A DNA stretch of 64,000 bases from CAYJAY01 sp964370715 (lineage in GTDB: Bacteria; Bacillota; Clostridia; Oscillospirales; Ruminococcaceae), in contig CAYJKJ010000008.1 in assembly GCA_964370715.1 (NCBI GenBank), positions 1 through 64,000 on the forward strand, given 5' to 3'. How positions within the stretch are numbered: the first letter of the stretch is position 1; each line of letters begins with the position of its first letter. The notes under the pieces were generated by a model, which was not told the DNA's origin, searched no databases, and worked only from the letters and a program-made list of their open reading frames with translations. The translations under genes were made by a program, and so were the position numbers. Of the stretch, positions 35,910-44,621 are shown one piece after another.

Positions 35910-36570
35910 AAAAGAGGGACAAAGACAACAGCACAGCATAAAAAGAGAACTTATTTTCGCCAATATAGCGGTTATAGTTCTAGGTATTTTAATCGTTATA
36001 TTTCCCGAAAGCTCAACACTCATAATATGCAGAGCGGTTGGCGTCGTCTTGACAATTTGGGGTTTTTTTAGAATTGGCTTTTATTTCATTCATAGGATTG
36101 AAACGGCGTTTGGCTCGTTTGGCTTGGTTCAAGGGGTTGCAATACTGGGATTTGGAATATATTTTCTCATAAGCCCGGAATCGCTAGCCTCGTTCTTAAC
36201 CGTTATACTTTCGATAGTCTTGATAGTTGGCGGTGCAATGAAACTTCAATACGGAATAGATCTTGCAAGGGTAAGGGTTAAATATTGGTGGATACCATTA
36301 GCTGTTGCCGGGGTTATGTTAACGCTCGGGATAATTGCTATAATAGATCCTTTCGGAGTTGCAAAAAACTTGATGTTGTTTATAGGAATATCGCTTATAG
36401 TTAATGGGATAACCGATCTTTTAGCAATAGTGTTTGTTTCTATAATGATAAATAAGTTATCAAAAGCAGAAGTTGAAATAAACGAGGACACATTAGTTCA
36501 ACCGACAATCAATGCCGAAGCTACCGACGTTCCGAATACGGAAGGTCAAAATAAACAACTACCGGTTTAA
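35896..36570 (+). CDS. HdeD-like DUF308 membrane protein
   Basis: A 224-residue inner-membrane protein with six helices arranged as repeated pairs. AVGVVLTIWGFFRIGFYFI near residue 48 and SIVLIVGGAMKLQYGID near residue 110 resemble the DUF308/HdeD family. HdeD is linked to acid resistance in E. coli; in Firmicutes the role is unknown. The N-terminus is basic and the C-terminal 35 residues are hydrophilic. The ATG at 35896 has no clear ribosome-binding site; see the 14-codon ORF that overlaps it. A stem (ATCCCCCTAG/CTAGGGGGAT) follows at 36585-36612. Confidence 0.75.
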   Translation: MGIFKKEGQRQQHSIKRELIFANIAVIVLGILIVIFPESSTLIICRAVGVVLTIWGFFRIGFYFIHRIETAFGSFGLVQGVAILGFGIYFLISPESLASFLTVILSIVLIVGGAMKLQYGIDLARVRVKYWWIPLAVAGVMLTLGIIAIIDPFGVAKNLMLFIGISLIVNGITDLLAIVFVSIMINKLSKAEVEINEDTLVQPTINAEATDVPNTEGQNKQLPV

Positions 36571-36584
36571 TTAATAGAAAAATT

Positions 36585-36612
36585 ATCCCCCTAGTTTTAA
36601 AGCTAGGGGGAT
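36585..36612 (+). terminator. Hairpin after the DUF308 gene
   Basis: ATCCCCCTAG and CTAGGGGGAT form a perfect 10-bp stem with an 8-base loop. There is no clear T run after it, so termination is likely but not certain. Confidence 0.5.
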
Positions 36613-36798
36613 ATGGATATTTTGAAATGGCAAAACACAGCAACAAATCTTTAATTAATTTGATAAAAGCAGTAGTTGATTAAAATTTTTACAGGGTTAA
36701 AATAATATTGCCGGCAAACTAAAACGGCATTTAATCTCGTTTTTTTTAGAAATAAAATATATTTTGAAAAAATCTCTTAGAAAAATACATTTTTTCTA

Positions 36799-36827
36799 TT
36801 GACAAAAAGCGAAATGTATAATATAAT
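36799..36827 (+). promoter_or_regulatory. Consensus promoter of the tRNA cluster
   Basis: TTGACA (36799-36804), 17 bases, TATAAT (36822-36827): a perfect sigma-A-type promoter. The predicted start is about 20 bases before tRNA-Val. Confidence 0.9.
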
Positions 36828-36854
36828 ATTATTCGTCGCCGACAATAATGTTTT

Positions 36855-36931
36855 GGGAGCATAGCTCAGCTGGTCAGAGCACCTGCCTTACAAGCAGGGG
36901 GTCACAGGTTCGAACCCTGTTGCTCCCACCA
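36855..36931 (+). tRNA. tRNA-Val (anticodon TAC)
   Basis: The acceptor stem GGGAGCA pairs with TGCTCCC, followed by A and an encoded CCA. The anticodon loop in CTGCCTTACAAGCAG reads TAC. The T loop GGTTCGAACCC is intact. First of three tRNAs in one transcript. Confidence 0.96.
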
Positions 36932-36952
36932 CAAAATTTTCGTCGTATATGT

Positions 36953-37029
36953 GGCCCGGTAGTTCAGTTGGTTAGAACGCCAGCCTGTCACGCTGGAGGT
37001 CGTGGGTTCGAGCCCCATCCGGGTCGCCA
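36953..37029 (+). tRNA. tRNA-Asp (anticodon GTC)
   Basis: The acceptor GGCCCGG pairs with CCGGGTC with one G-T pair, followed by G and an encoded CCA. The anticodon arm CCAGCCTGTCACGCTGG reads GTC. T loop GGTTCGAGCCC is intact. Confidence 0.96.
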
Positions 37030-37046
37030 TTTTTTTATGCAAATAT

Positions 37047-37122
<76 letters not shown>

Positions 37123-37153
37123 AAAAAACAGTATCGTGAGATACTGTTTTTTT
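37123..37153 (+). terminator. Terminator of the tRNA cluster
   Basis: ACAGTATC pairs with GATACTGT around a GTGA loop, with A residues before and seven T residues after. Confidence 0.9.
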
Positions 37154-37481
37154 ATGTCAGTTTTGTGGTTGGCGTCTTGATGGGTGAGTTGCTTAAACGC
37201 TGTGTTTTCCTTTTGCGATTTAAGCCTCAAAACCACAAATAAATAAAAAAACACACACCCATACGAAAACTGAAAAAATGAATAGATACCCGAAATGTGC
37301 AAATATAAACTAAATACATAACAAGATGAACTATATATTTTGTAGAACATAACAAAATATATAGTTTCTTTTTTATAATACGAACAAAATGTTTGCAATA
37401 AACTTAAATACATGATAAAATATCATATATTTATTATTTAATATGTACAAATTAATTAACTAAATTTAGGAGGAAGAAAAA
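37154..37481. promoter_or_regulatory. Gene-free region with structured DNA and TAXI promoter
   Basis: No gene is seen. 37162-37262 contains three pairs of complementary arms, one crossing the others. At 37329-37366 a perfect 15-bp stem (AACTATATATTTTGT and its complement) is followed by a T run and can terminate plus-strand transcription. TTGCAA (37393-37398), 17 bases, TAAAAT (37416-37421) makes a promoter for the TAXI gene, with ATGATA/TATCAT arms over the -10 box. TAGGAGG lies before the TAXI start. Confidence 0.5.
37329..37373 (+). terminator. AT-rich terminator upstream of the TAXI promoter
   Basis: Perfect 15-bp stem between 37329-37343 and 37352-37366 with an 8-base loop, then TCTTTTTTAT. 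It insulates the TAXI transcription unit. Confidence 0.65.
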
Positions 37482-38489
37482 ATGAACAAAAGACTTTTAT
37501 CAATGCTAGCACTCGTAGTTGTAGTTGCAATGCTCTTTGTAGCTTGCGGCAACCCTAACGCAACAACCGAAGGTGAAGACGCTCCGACAGGTGATGTGGC
37601 AACAACCGAAAAGGTAGACCTCACATTCGGAACAGGCGGAACACAAGGCACATACTATGCAGTTGGCGGAACTATGGCAACCGTTCTTAACAACATCATG
37701 GAAGGTGTTAACCTAACAGTTGTTTCGACAGGCGCTTCAAAAGCAAACATCTTGGACATCGACGACGGCTTGTCTGATCTCGCTATCGTTCAAAACGACG
37801 TTATGGACTATGCGGCAAACGGAACAGATCTTTTTGCTGAAGACGGGGAATTCTCTTCGTTCAAAGCAGTTGCAGGCGTTTATGATGAAACTTGCCAAGT
37901 AATCGCTGTTCCCGGAATCGAAAGCATCGAAGACCTTAGAGGAAAAACAGTTAACGTTGGCGACGCAGGAAGCGGTGTTGAATTTAACGCAACTCAAATC
38001 CTTGCTGCATACGGAATCGACATTAACGAAGATATCAACAAAGTTAACGGAAGCTTTGGCGATGCGGCTGATTCGATCAAAGACGGAAAAATCGATGCAG
38101 CTTTCATTACAGCAGGCGCTCCTACAACCGCAGTTGTTGATCTTTCGATTGCAAGAGACATGGTTCTTGTTGAAATCGATGACGAACACGCAGATATGTT
38201 GATTGAACAATATCCTTTCTACACAAAAACAACGATCCCCGGCGGCACATACAACGGTGTTGACGCTGATGTTCAAACACTAAGCGTTCGTGCAACCATC
38301 ATCGCTTCGGAAGATGTTAGCGAAGATGCAATATATGAATTCACAAAAGCAATGTTTGAAAACCAAGAATCGCTTAAAACAGGCCATGCTAAATTCGAAG
38401 AACTAGTTCTTGAAGAAGCAGTTCAAGGTATAACGGTTGACTTCCACGCAGGCGCTCAAAAATACTATGAAGAAGCCGGAGTTCTTTAA
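37482..38489 (+). CDS. TAXI-family TRAP transporter solute-binding lipoprotein
   Basis: A 335-residue secreted lipoprotein. The signal peptide ends in a lipobox (LFVACGNP) with lipidated C22. LTFGTGGTQGTYYAVGGTMA near residue 47, VVSTGASKANILDI near 78 and VGDAGSGVEFNATQILAAYG near 158 are classic TAXI motifs. TAXI proteins deliver small organic acids or amino acids to a TRAP permease driven by an ion gradient. Genes for DUF1850 and a fused permease follow. TAGGAGG precedes the ATG, consistent with high expression of the binding protein. Confidence 0.94.
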   Translation: MNKRLLSMLALVVVVAMLFVACGNPNATTEGEDAPTGDVATTEKVDLTFGTGGTQGTYYAVGGTMATVLNNIMEGVNLTVVSTGASKANILDIDDGLSDLAIVQNDVMDYAANGTDLFAEDGEFSSFKAVAGVYDETCQVIAVPGIESIEDLRGKTVNVGDAGSGVEFNATQILAAYGIDINEDINKVNGSFGDAADSIKDGKIDAAFITAGAPTTAVVDLSIARDMVLVEIDDEHADMLIEQYPFYTKTTIPGGTYNGVDADVQTLSVRATIIASEDVSEDAIYEFTKAMFENQESLKTGHAKFEELVLEEAVQGITVDFHAGAQKYYEEAGVL

Positions 38490-38533
38490 TTATTATTAGG
38501 GGACTTTCTAAAAAAGCAATAGCTATATACATT

Positions 38534-38983
38534 ATGGTTGCAACGGCGATTGCCGTTGCAACTTTTGTAGTTTATAAAGCCGAAAGCCGAGGGTTTTTAC
38601 ATATAAAGATAAGGCAAACGGGCGAAACGGTTGCTAGTTTCGAGATATCGGAGGGCGAACAGTTCGAGATTTCTTTCATCCATTCGGTTAACAAAAGCCC
38701 GGTGCATGATCGCTATACAATCGAACAGGGCGAGATAATGATATACGAAACGCAGTATTTCGGATTTGGGGCAGGGGTTCAAACCGAACTTGTTGGCGAC
38801 CAGCAGCTTATTATGGGGGACGACGGCTCGATGACTATAACGAACATAAACACTAAGATTGAAAACTTGGCATACAACATAAGCCCGGTTTATGACCATG
38901 TTTTGATGTTAGATGGAGAACAAATAAGCTTAAAACAACTGTGTTTTCCCGAAAGGGGCATTGTAATAGCTTATGAAAACTGA
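38534..38983 (+). CDS. DUF1850 protein of the TAXI-TRAP system
   Basis: A protein of 149 residues from the first ATG. FEISFIHSVNKSPVHDRYTIE near residue 44 is the DUF1850 core. DUF1850 genes sit between TAXI binding proteins and fused permeases in many bacteria, but their role is unknown. The ATG at 38534 lacks a ribosome-binding site and falls inside the single membrane helix. The frame is open upstream to three successive ATT codons. The first (38489-38491) lies 7 bases after GGAG and overlaps the upstream TAA. A start at ATT would give about 164 residues with a basic N-terminus (RGLSKKA) before the helix. Confidence 0.82.
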   Translation: MVATAIAVATFVVYKAESRGFLHIKIRQTGETVASFEISEGEQFEISFIHSVNKSPVHDRYTIEQGEIMIYETQYFGFGAGVQTELVGDQQLIMGDDGSMTITNINTKIENLAYNISPVYDHVLMLDGEQISLKQLCFPERGIVIAYEN

Positions 38984-39020
38984 TAGAATTTAAATAAATG
39001 TGGAAAGGCGGTAGATTTAA

Positions 39021-40967
39021 GTGGGAAATAAAATTGATGAAAAAATAAACGATGTCGTTGCGGAAAATTCAACCGAACAAAACCTTGATGAGGTTATGAA
39101 AAAATACGACAGAGAATCTAACATTCGTATATTCAAAGGGATACCACGCATTATCGTGAGAGGAATGCTTGTTGCTTTTTCGCTCTACATGATATACATG
39201 AATCTTTTTTCAACCCAAAGCGAACAGGTTAGGCGTTCGATGTTTGTTGGAATGGTTATAATTCTTGTATTCGCGGTTTTTCCTTTGAAAAAAGGACAGG
39301 TTCAAAAGGTTAACTTTATTCCATGGTATGATTGGATATTATGCATAGCGGGTGCATATAGCTTTTTTCATTATGCGATATTCTTTCAAGACATAGTTCA
39401 AAAAGCAACAAGGATAGACACTTTAGAGGTAGTTCTCGGCGCTATTGGGATATTGGTGCTAGCGGAAGCTTGTAGACGAGTGACGGGGCTTCCGATAATC
39501 GTTGTAGCCTCGGTGGCAATAGCCTATGCCTTTTACAGCGGTATACCGTTTTCGAGAATTGTATACAATCTCTTTTACACCACTACCGGCGTAATCGGTG
39601 TTCCAATCGGTGTTGCATCAACGTTTATAGTTCTTTTCATAATATTCGGGGCATTTCTTGAAACGACGGGTATTTCAAACTTTTTCATATCCTGTGCAAA
39701 CGCTATAGCCGGCGCAAGCTCGGGCGGGCCTGCTAAAGTTGCGGTTATCTCAAGCGCACTTTGCGGAATGGTTTCGGGTAGTTCGGTTGGAAACACCGTT
39801 ACAACGGGGAGTGTTACTATACCGATGATGAAAAAAACCGGTTATCCGGGCGAATTTTCCGGCGCTGTTGAAGCTTCCGCTTCGACGGGTGGCCAGATAA
39901 TGCCCCCGATAATGGGTGCCGCCGCATTTTTGATGGCGGAAATCTGCAACGTTCCGTATGCAACGATTATTCAAAAAGCGATACTTCCGGCATTTTTATA
40001 CTTTTCGGGCGTGTTCTTGATGGTTCATTTCAAAGCGAAAAAACTTAACCTTCAAGGCGTTTCAAAAGAAGAACTTCCGAAACTTAAAGAAATATTTAAA
40101 AACCTCTATCTACTCCTCCCCCTTGTTGTGTTGGTCTATATGATAGTAGATGGCTACACGATGTCTCGTTCCGCTATCTTCGCAATTCTTGTCGCTATCG
40201 TTGTTGGCATATTTAACCGCCAAGACCGATTAACCGTCAACGGATTTTTCACAGCGCTTGAAAACGGAGGAAAGGGAACCCTTTCGGTGGCTGCGGCTTG
40301 TGGTGTGGCGGGAATTATTGCAGGGGTTGTAACGATGACAGGCCTTGCTCAAACCCTTATTTCAGGTATCGTTGCGATAGCCGGAAACAACCTTATTGTT
40401 GCGCTTTTCTTCACGATGATTTCCTGTATAGTTCTTGGAATGGGCGTTCCGACAACAGCAAACTACCTCATCATGGCGACGACTTGTGCGCCTATTTTGA
40501 CAATCGGAATGAACATGGATATCATCGCCGCAAATATGTTTGTGTTCTATTTTGGAATAGTTGCAGACATAACCCCACCCGTAGCACTAGCTGCCTATGC
40601 AGGCTCGGCTATTGCGGGGTCAAAGCCGATGAAAACGGCCCTTAATGCTACGATGCTGTCGATTGCGGCGTTTGTCATTCCGTATATGTTTGCTTTTGAC
40701 ACAGCGCTATTGTTTATCGACACAACACCGCTAGAGGTTGTTCAGGTTACGATTACAGCGTTTATCGGAATGTTTGCTATATCCGCAGGAATGATAGGGT
40801 ATATGTTCCGCAATCTTAATGTTTTGGTTCGCCTTGTGTGTGTGGCTTCGGGATTGTTGCTTATATATCCCGGAAACATCACCGATATAATAGGGGTTTC
40901 GACCATATTAGTAATTGCGGTATACCAGATAGTTTCGAACAAAAATAATAGATTGGCCGCTGTTTAA
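39021..40967 (+). CDS. TRAP transporter fused permease (DctQM-type)
   Basis: A 648-residue membrane protein fusing the small (DctQ-like, about residues 40-170) and large (DctM-like) TRAP subunits, with about 17 helices. SSALCGMVSGSSVGNTVTTG near residue 250 and EASASTGGQIMPPIMGAAAF near residue 288 are DctM motifs, and GMGVPTTANYLIMA near residue 474 is the second signature. It forms the transport channel for the TAXI protein upstream. The start is GTG 39021 with GGAAAGGCGG 9 bases before it. A terminator follows at 41049. Confidence 0.94.
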   Translation: MGNKIDEKINDVVAENSTEQNLDEVMKKYDRESNIRIFKGIPRIIVRGMLVAFSLYMIYMNLFSTQSEQVRRSMFVGMVIILVFAVFPLKKGQVQKVNFIPWYDWILCIAGAYSFFHYAIFFQDIVQKATRIDTLEVVLGAIGILVLAEACRRVTGLPIIVVASVAIAYAFYSGIPFSRIVYNLFYTTTGVIGVPIGVASTFIVLFIIFGAFLETTGISNFFISCANAIAGASSGGPAKVAVISSALCGMVSGSSVGNTVTTGSVTIPMMKKTGYPGEFSGAVEASASTGGQIMPPIMGAAAFLMAEICNVPYATIIQKAILPAFLYFSGVFLMVHFKAKKLNLQGVSKEELPKLKEIFKNLYLLLPLVVLVYMIVDGYTMSRSAIFAILVAIVVGIFNRQDRLTVNGFFTALENGGKGTLSVAAACGVAGIIAGVVTMTGLAQTLISGIVAIAGNNLIVALFFTMISCIVLGMGVPTTANYLIMATTCAPILTIGMNMDIIAANMFVFYFGIVADITPPVALAAYAGSAIAGSKPMKTALNATMLSIAAFVIPYMFAFDTALLFIDTTPLEVVQVTITAFIGMFAISAGMIGYMFRNLNVLVRLVCVASGLLLIYPGNITDIIGVSTILVIAVYQIVSNKNNRLAAV

Positions 40968-41048
40968 CAGTTTAGCCTTTTAAAAATCTCTTGTAAATTA
41001 ATTTGGCTCTTTGTCAAATGTAGGGGAAACCCGGTAAAAAGAAATAGA

Positions 41049-41085
41049 AACAATCGGTAGCTAACAGGCTACCGATTGTTTTTTG
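41049..41085 (+). terminator. Terminator of the TAXI-TRAP operon
   Basis: AACAATCGGTAGC (41049-41061) pairs with GCTACCGATTGTT (41068-41080), followed by six T residues in total. Confidence 0.92.
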
Positions 41086-41302
41086 TATATTGAAAACCAC
41101 GGGTTGGTTGCTTTTTTATGGCATTATCCTATTCGATCCTCGGCTGTATTGCTGCAGCAATCCATCTCAAGTTCGCCAAATCGGCAATAATCAAACAACT
41201 CAACATCGGTATATTTGGAAAAAACAGTTTGTGTGAAAAAGATACACAACATCAATAGTGGTAGCTACACACCGAAAGTTAACCCCTTAGGCATCAATTA
41301 TA

Positions 41303-41353
41303 TTGACAAAGGTACAACTTACCCTATATACTTTACTCAAACGATAAAGTATA
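41303..41353 (+). promoter_or_regulatory. LacI-gene promoter with overlapping operator
   Basis: TTGACA at 41303-41308, 18 bases, TATACT at 41327-41332. A palindrome, TATACTTTA-N9-TAAAGTATA (41327-41353), covers the -10 box. It contains AACGATAAAGT (41340-41350), which recurs at 42552 and 42674 upstream of the transporter operon. This suggests autoregulation by the encoded LacI-type protein. Confidence 0.65.
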
Positions 41354-41373
41354 TAGTTTATAGAGGTGGCATT

Positions 41374-42387
41374 TTGACAACGATAAAAGAAATAGCAAAA
41401 GAATGTGGGCTTTCGGCAACGGCGGTCAGCAAGGCGCTTCGTGGCGAAAAAGACATAAGCAAAGAAACGATCGAAAAGGTCAAGAAAACTGCCAAGAATT
41501 TGGGATATATAAGAAACCCTGCCGCCGTTCGGCTTAAAACAAATCGTTCGTATACCTTCGGCGTTTTGATGGAGGACGGAACGGGGAGTGGTATTACCCA
41601 CGAATTTTTTGCATCGATTTTAAACAGCTTTATAGTTAATGCAAGGGAAAACGGATATTCCGTTTCGTTTATCGGAGACAAGCTAGGTGATGAAAAACTG
41701 TCGTATGAAGACTATGTAAGGGTTCATGGATATGACGGTGTTTTAATTCTTGTTAGCAAATTTGAAGACGACAGCACGCTGAGCCTGTTAAGACAGGAAA
41801 TGCCGGTTGTTGCGGTCGATTATACCTATAGCCATTGCAGCACCGTTAACTCCGACAATGAATTTGCAATGAACGAAATGGTCAAATACGCCTATGAAAT
41901 GGGGCATAGAAAGATAGCGTTTATTCATGGCGAGTTGTCGATGGTTACAAAAATACGGATAGCCGGATTTTATAGGGCTTGCGAAAACCTTGGTATTGAA
42001 GTTAATGAAGATTACATTAAAGAGGGTGTATACCATGATCCGAAATCTGCGGAGAATATAACGTATGAGCTTCTTGACATGAAAGAGCCTCCAACATTTA
42101 TCTTCTATCAAGACGATTTTGCTTTTATCGGAGGGTTTAATGCTATCGAAAGCAGAGATCTCGAGATACCGGGGGATATAAGCGTTGCCGGTTTTGATGG
42201 TATGAGCATTTCGCAGGTTATGCGTCCAAAGATTATGACATGGAAACAAAATGCTGAAACGATAGGGCTTGAGGCGGTTAATCTCTTGATCGAGGAGATA
42301 GAAAAACCCAAAAGCTTTATACCAAGATCGGTAGGTGTTAAAGGGGAGTTGCTAAAAGGGCAGAGCGTTAAAGACATTAACACCTAA
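41374..42387 (+). CDS. LacI-family transcriptional regulator
   Basis: A 337-residue protein. The N-terminal helix-turn-helix TTIKEIAKECGLSATAVSKA and the hinge region typical of LacI proteins are followed by a periplasmic-binding-protein-like domain with FIGDKLGDEKLSYEDYVRVH near 102 and SVAGFDGMSISQVMRP near 270. The start is set at TTG 41374, right before the helix-turn-helix and after GAGGTGG; 53 upstream in-frame codons cover the promoter and operator and are not coding. The operator copies at its own promoter and before the transporter point to control of the sugar-uptake island. The effector is probably a beta-gluco-oligosaccharide. Confidence 0.9.
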   Translation: MTTIKEIAKECGLSATAVSKALRGEKDISKETIEKVKKTAKNLGYIRNPAAVRLKTNRSYTFGVLMEDGTGSGITHEFFASILNSFIVNARENGYSVSFIGDKLGDEKLSYEDYVRVHGYDGVLILVSKFEDDSTLSLLRQEMPVVAVDYTYSHCSTVNSDNEFAMNEMVKYAYEMGHRKIAFIHGELSMVTKIRIAGFYRACENLGIEVNEDYIKEGVYHDPKSAENITYELLDMKEPPTFIFYQDDFAFIGGFNAIESRDLEIPGDISVAGFDGMSISQVMRPKIMTWKQNAETIGLEAVNLLIEEIEKPKSFIPRSVGVKGELLKGQSVKDINT

Positions 42388-42780
42388 CGTTTCTCGGGGG
42401 TTAAAAACACTGCGGGTGAAGTAATCCGGGTGAATATCCAAGCTGTCGTTTGTGTAATATTAACATAAAAAATGTGCCCCATTGCACAATATGTAGAATT
42501 TGAATAAATTGGGTTGACAAAATATATTCGCAGTGATAAGCTAACAACTACAACGATAAAGTAAATCTTGAAAACTTTTGATGAATTAGCAATATAACCG
42601 ACTAAATACACTTATTTTATATACAATGCAAAATATTATTGTATATAAAATATTATTTTTCAAAGTTTACTTTAACGATAAAGTGATGATTTAGCGCTTT
42701 GTTACAACGTTTAGCGTAGGGCGCTACATCTAAAAAGTATATTATGTATTCGTTACATAAAAATATATTGGAGGAAAACT
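42388..42780 (+). promoter_or_regulatory. Control region of the oligosaccharide transporter operon
   Basis: No gene is seen in these 393 bases. TTGACA at 42514-42519 with TAAGCT 17 bases later is a possible promoter. AACGATAAAGT at 42552-42562 lies just after it. A second, more symmetric site at 42669-42684 reads ACTTTAACGATAAAGT, a near-palindrome with a central CG as in LacI-family operators. A TTGGAGG site precedes the binding-protein start. Confidence 0.55.
42669..42684 (+). promoter_or_regulatory. Candidate LacI-type operator
   Basis: ACTTTAACGATAAAGT is a 16-base near-palindrome (7 of 8 pairs) centred on CG. It shares AACGATAAAGT with the sites at 41340 and 42552. Confidence 0.6.
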
Positions 42781-44526
42781 ATGAAAAAGAACATTTTCAC
42801 AAAAACTCTCGCACTAATTATCTTAACAGCGCTTGTTGTTTCTTTAATGGCAGGTTGCTCCGCACCGGCAACAGAACAATCGAACGGCGAAACATCGCAA
42901 GGCAGCGATCCCGCCATCCTAACGGTATTGTTCGACCAAACTGATGGTTGGGTTAAAAACTTCAACCCACTATCCGCTAGCGTCTACCAATTCGTTCAAG
43001 GTTTTATGTATGAGCCTCTCATGATTTTTGATGCATACAAAAACAACGAAGAAACAATGTGGCTTGCTGAAGAGATTATCTCGGAAGCAGATAACAAAAC
43101 TTTAACAATCAAAGTTCGTGAGGGCATTAAATGGAGCGACGGCGAAGATTTTAACGCAGACGACGTTGTGTTCTCTTTTGAATATTCTAAAGATAAACCC
43201 GAAATCGACAGAACAGGCGACTGGGAGCGTGACGGAACCCCCGGAAAAATCGAAAGCATAACCAAAGTTGACGACTACACAGTTGAGCTTGTTATGACAT
43301 CGGAAAACCGCTTCCACAGAAACACAGTTTTCGCAAACAAATGGATGATTCCGGAACACGTTTGGAGCGCTGTTGAAGACCCCGCAAACTATGTGTATGA
43401 TGCAGATAGCATCGTTGTAACCGGAGCTTTCAGCGAAGTTAAATCGTTCGCTCCCGAAATGATCGTTCTCGGAAGAAACGCTAATTATTGGAAAGCAGAC
43501 GATCTTCAAGTTGATGAACTTCGCGCTCCCCAATTTAATTCGAACGACTCGGCGCTAACCCTTCTACAAACAGGCAGCGTAGACTGGGCGCATATCTTTA
43601 TCCCCAACATCGAAGAAACCTATGTTCAAGGGGATGAAAGTAAAAAATATTGGTATGGCATGAACGACGGTGTTCGTCTTTCGATGAACTACATGACAAC
43701 AAACGAAGGCAACCTCGAAGCATTCAACGATCCAAACTTCAAACGTGCGCTTTCGATGGCGGTTGACAGAACCGGAATAATCGATTCCGCAGTTTACGGA
43801 TATCTTTCCGACACAATCCCACCAAACACAGGTCTTCCCCCCGCTCTTCTCGGATATGCCGATGACACGGCTCAAGCCGAAATGGAGATGTATACAAAAT
43901 ACGATCTCGATGCTGCAAAAGCGCTTCTCGCTGAATCGGGATATGTTGACACAGACGGCGACGGATTTGTTGAAACTCCAACAGGAAAAACAATTGAATT
44001 TGACATCATCTCACCGGCAGGTTGGACCGATTGGAACGACGGCGCAGTTATCTCGGCTGAGGGCATGAAAGAGATAGGGGTTAACGCAACAGCAAACGCA
44101 ACGGAACTTTCGATGGTTACCCAGCTTTGGGCTTCCGGCGAATGGGATATGCTATACACAGCAAACGGTCAAGCGGGCGATGTTTATAGATTCTATTTCG
44201 ACACAATCAGCGACAGCACAAGAGCATTAACAAGCACATGGTGGTCGGTTTGCCAAACAAACTACATCAACGAAGATCTTAACGCTCTAATCGAACAACT
44301 TCCGACAGCTCAAACAGAGGAAGACGTTGTTGCGATAACAAGCCAAGTTGAACAACACTTCGCAGAAAATATGATTAACATACCGGTTTTATACAACGGT
44401 AACTGGTTCGTCTACAACGACAGCCGTTTCACAGGTTGGTCGACCAGCAATGAAACAGGTTTCCCGGCACTAACGTTGCACGATTCGAAAATTTTAAGAC
44501 TTTTAGAGCTTGAACCCGTAGTATAA
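42781..44526 (+). CDS. Family-5 (Opp/Dpp-type) solute-binding lipoprotein
   Basis: A 581-residue lipoprotein. The signal peptide ends in LMAGCSAP with C26 as lipidation site. FNPLSASVYQFVQGFMYEPLMI near residue 60 and VREGIKWSDGEDFNADDVVFSFEY near residue 115 are SBP_bac_5 motifs. Opp/Dpp-type binding proteins usually take peptides, but some bind cello-oligosaccharides. The operon partners GH3 and a carbohydrate enzyme suggest this one binds beta-gluco-oligosaccharides. TTGGAGG lies before the ATG. A hairpin after the gene may keep its message more abundant than the permeases. Confidence 0.92.
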   Translation: MKKNIFTKTLALIILTALVVSLMAGCSAPATEQSNGETSQGSDPAILTVLFDQTDGWVKNFNPLSASVYQFVQGFMYEPLMIFDAYKNNEETMWLAEEIISEADNKTLTIKVREGIKWSDGEDFNADDVVFSFEYSKDKPEIDRTGDWERDGTPGKIESITKVDDYTVELVMTSENRFHRNTVFANKWMIPEHVWSAVEDPANYVYDADSIVVTGAFSEVKSFAPEMIVLGRNANYWKADDLQVDELRAPQFNSNDSALTLLQTGSVDWAHIFIPNIEETYVQGDESKKYWYGMNDGVRLSMNYMTTNEGNLEAFNDPNFKRALSMAVDRTGIIDSAVYGYLSDTIPPNTGLPPALLGYADDTAQAEMEMYTKYDLDAAKALLAESGYVDTDGDGFVETPTGKTIEFDIISPAGWTDWNDGAVISAEGMKEIGVNATANATELSMVTQLWASGEWDMLYTANGQAGDVYRFYFDTISDSTRALTSTWWSVCQTNYINEDLNALIEQLPTAQTEEDVVAITSQVEQHFAENMINIPVLYNGNWFVYNDSRFTGWSTSNETGFPALTLHDSKILRLLELEPVV

Positions 44527-44550
44527 TATTCTGAAATAAAAAACAGAACT

Positions 44551-44583
44551 AAGCCTTCTACGCTCAAAAAGTGTAGGAGGCTT
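44551..44583 (+). promoter_or_regulatory. Intra-operon hairpin after the binding-protein gene
   Basis: AAGCCTTCTACGC pairs with GTGTAGGAGGCTT through 13 positions including two G-T pairs. There is no T run, so it looks like a message-stabilising or partial-termination structure common after ABC binding-protein genes. Confidence 0.55.
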
Positions 44584-44621
44584 AAGCCTTGCTTTTTAAA
44601 TAATATGTTAAGAAAGGACAT

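Larger units (their letters stand above)
40968..41373. promoter_or_regulatory. Region between TRAP permease and LacI regulator
   Basis: No gene is well supported. It holds the TRAP operon terminator (41049-41085), then about 215 bases (41086-41302) with a coding-like look in either strand but no recognised product. Next come the LacI promoter (TTGACA 41303-41308) and its operator (41327-41353). A GAGGTGG site precedes TTG 41374. Confidence 0.5.

Noticed and set aside
41215..41373. 53-residue N-terminal extension of the LacI regulator
   Set aside because: It would translate the promoter and operator; a ribosome-binding site and TTG lie right before the helix-turn-helix.
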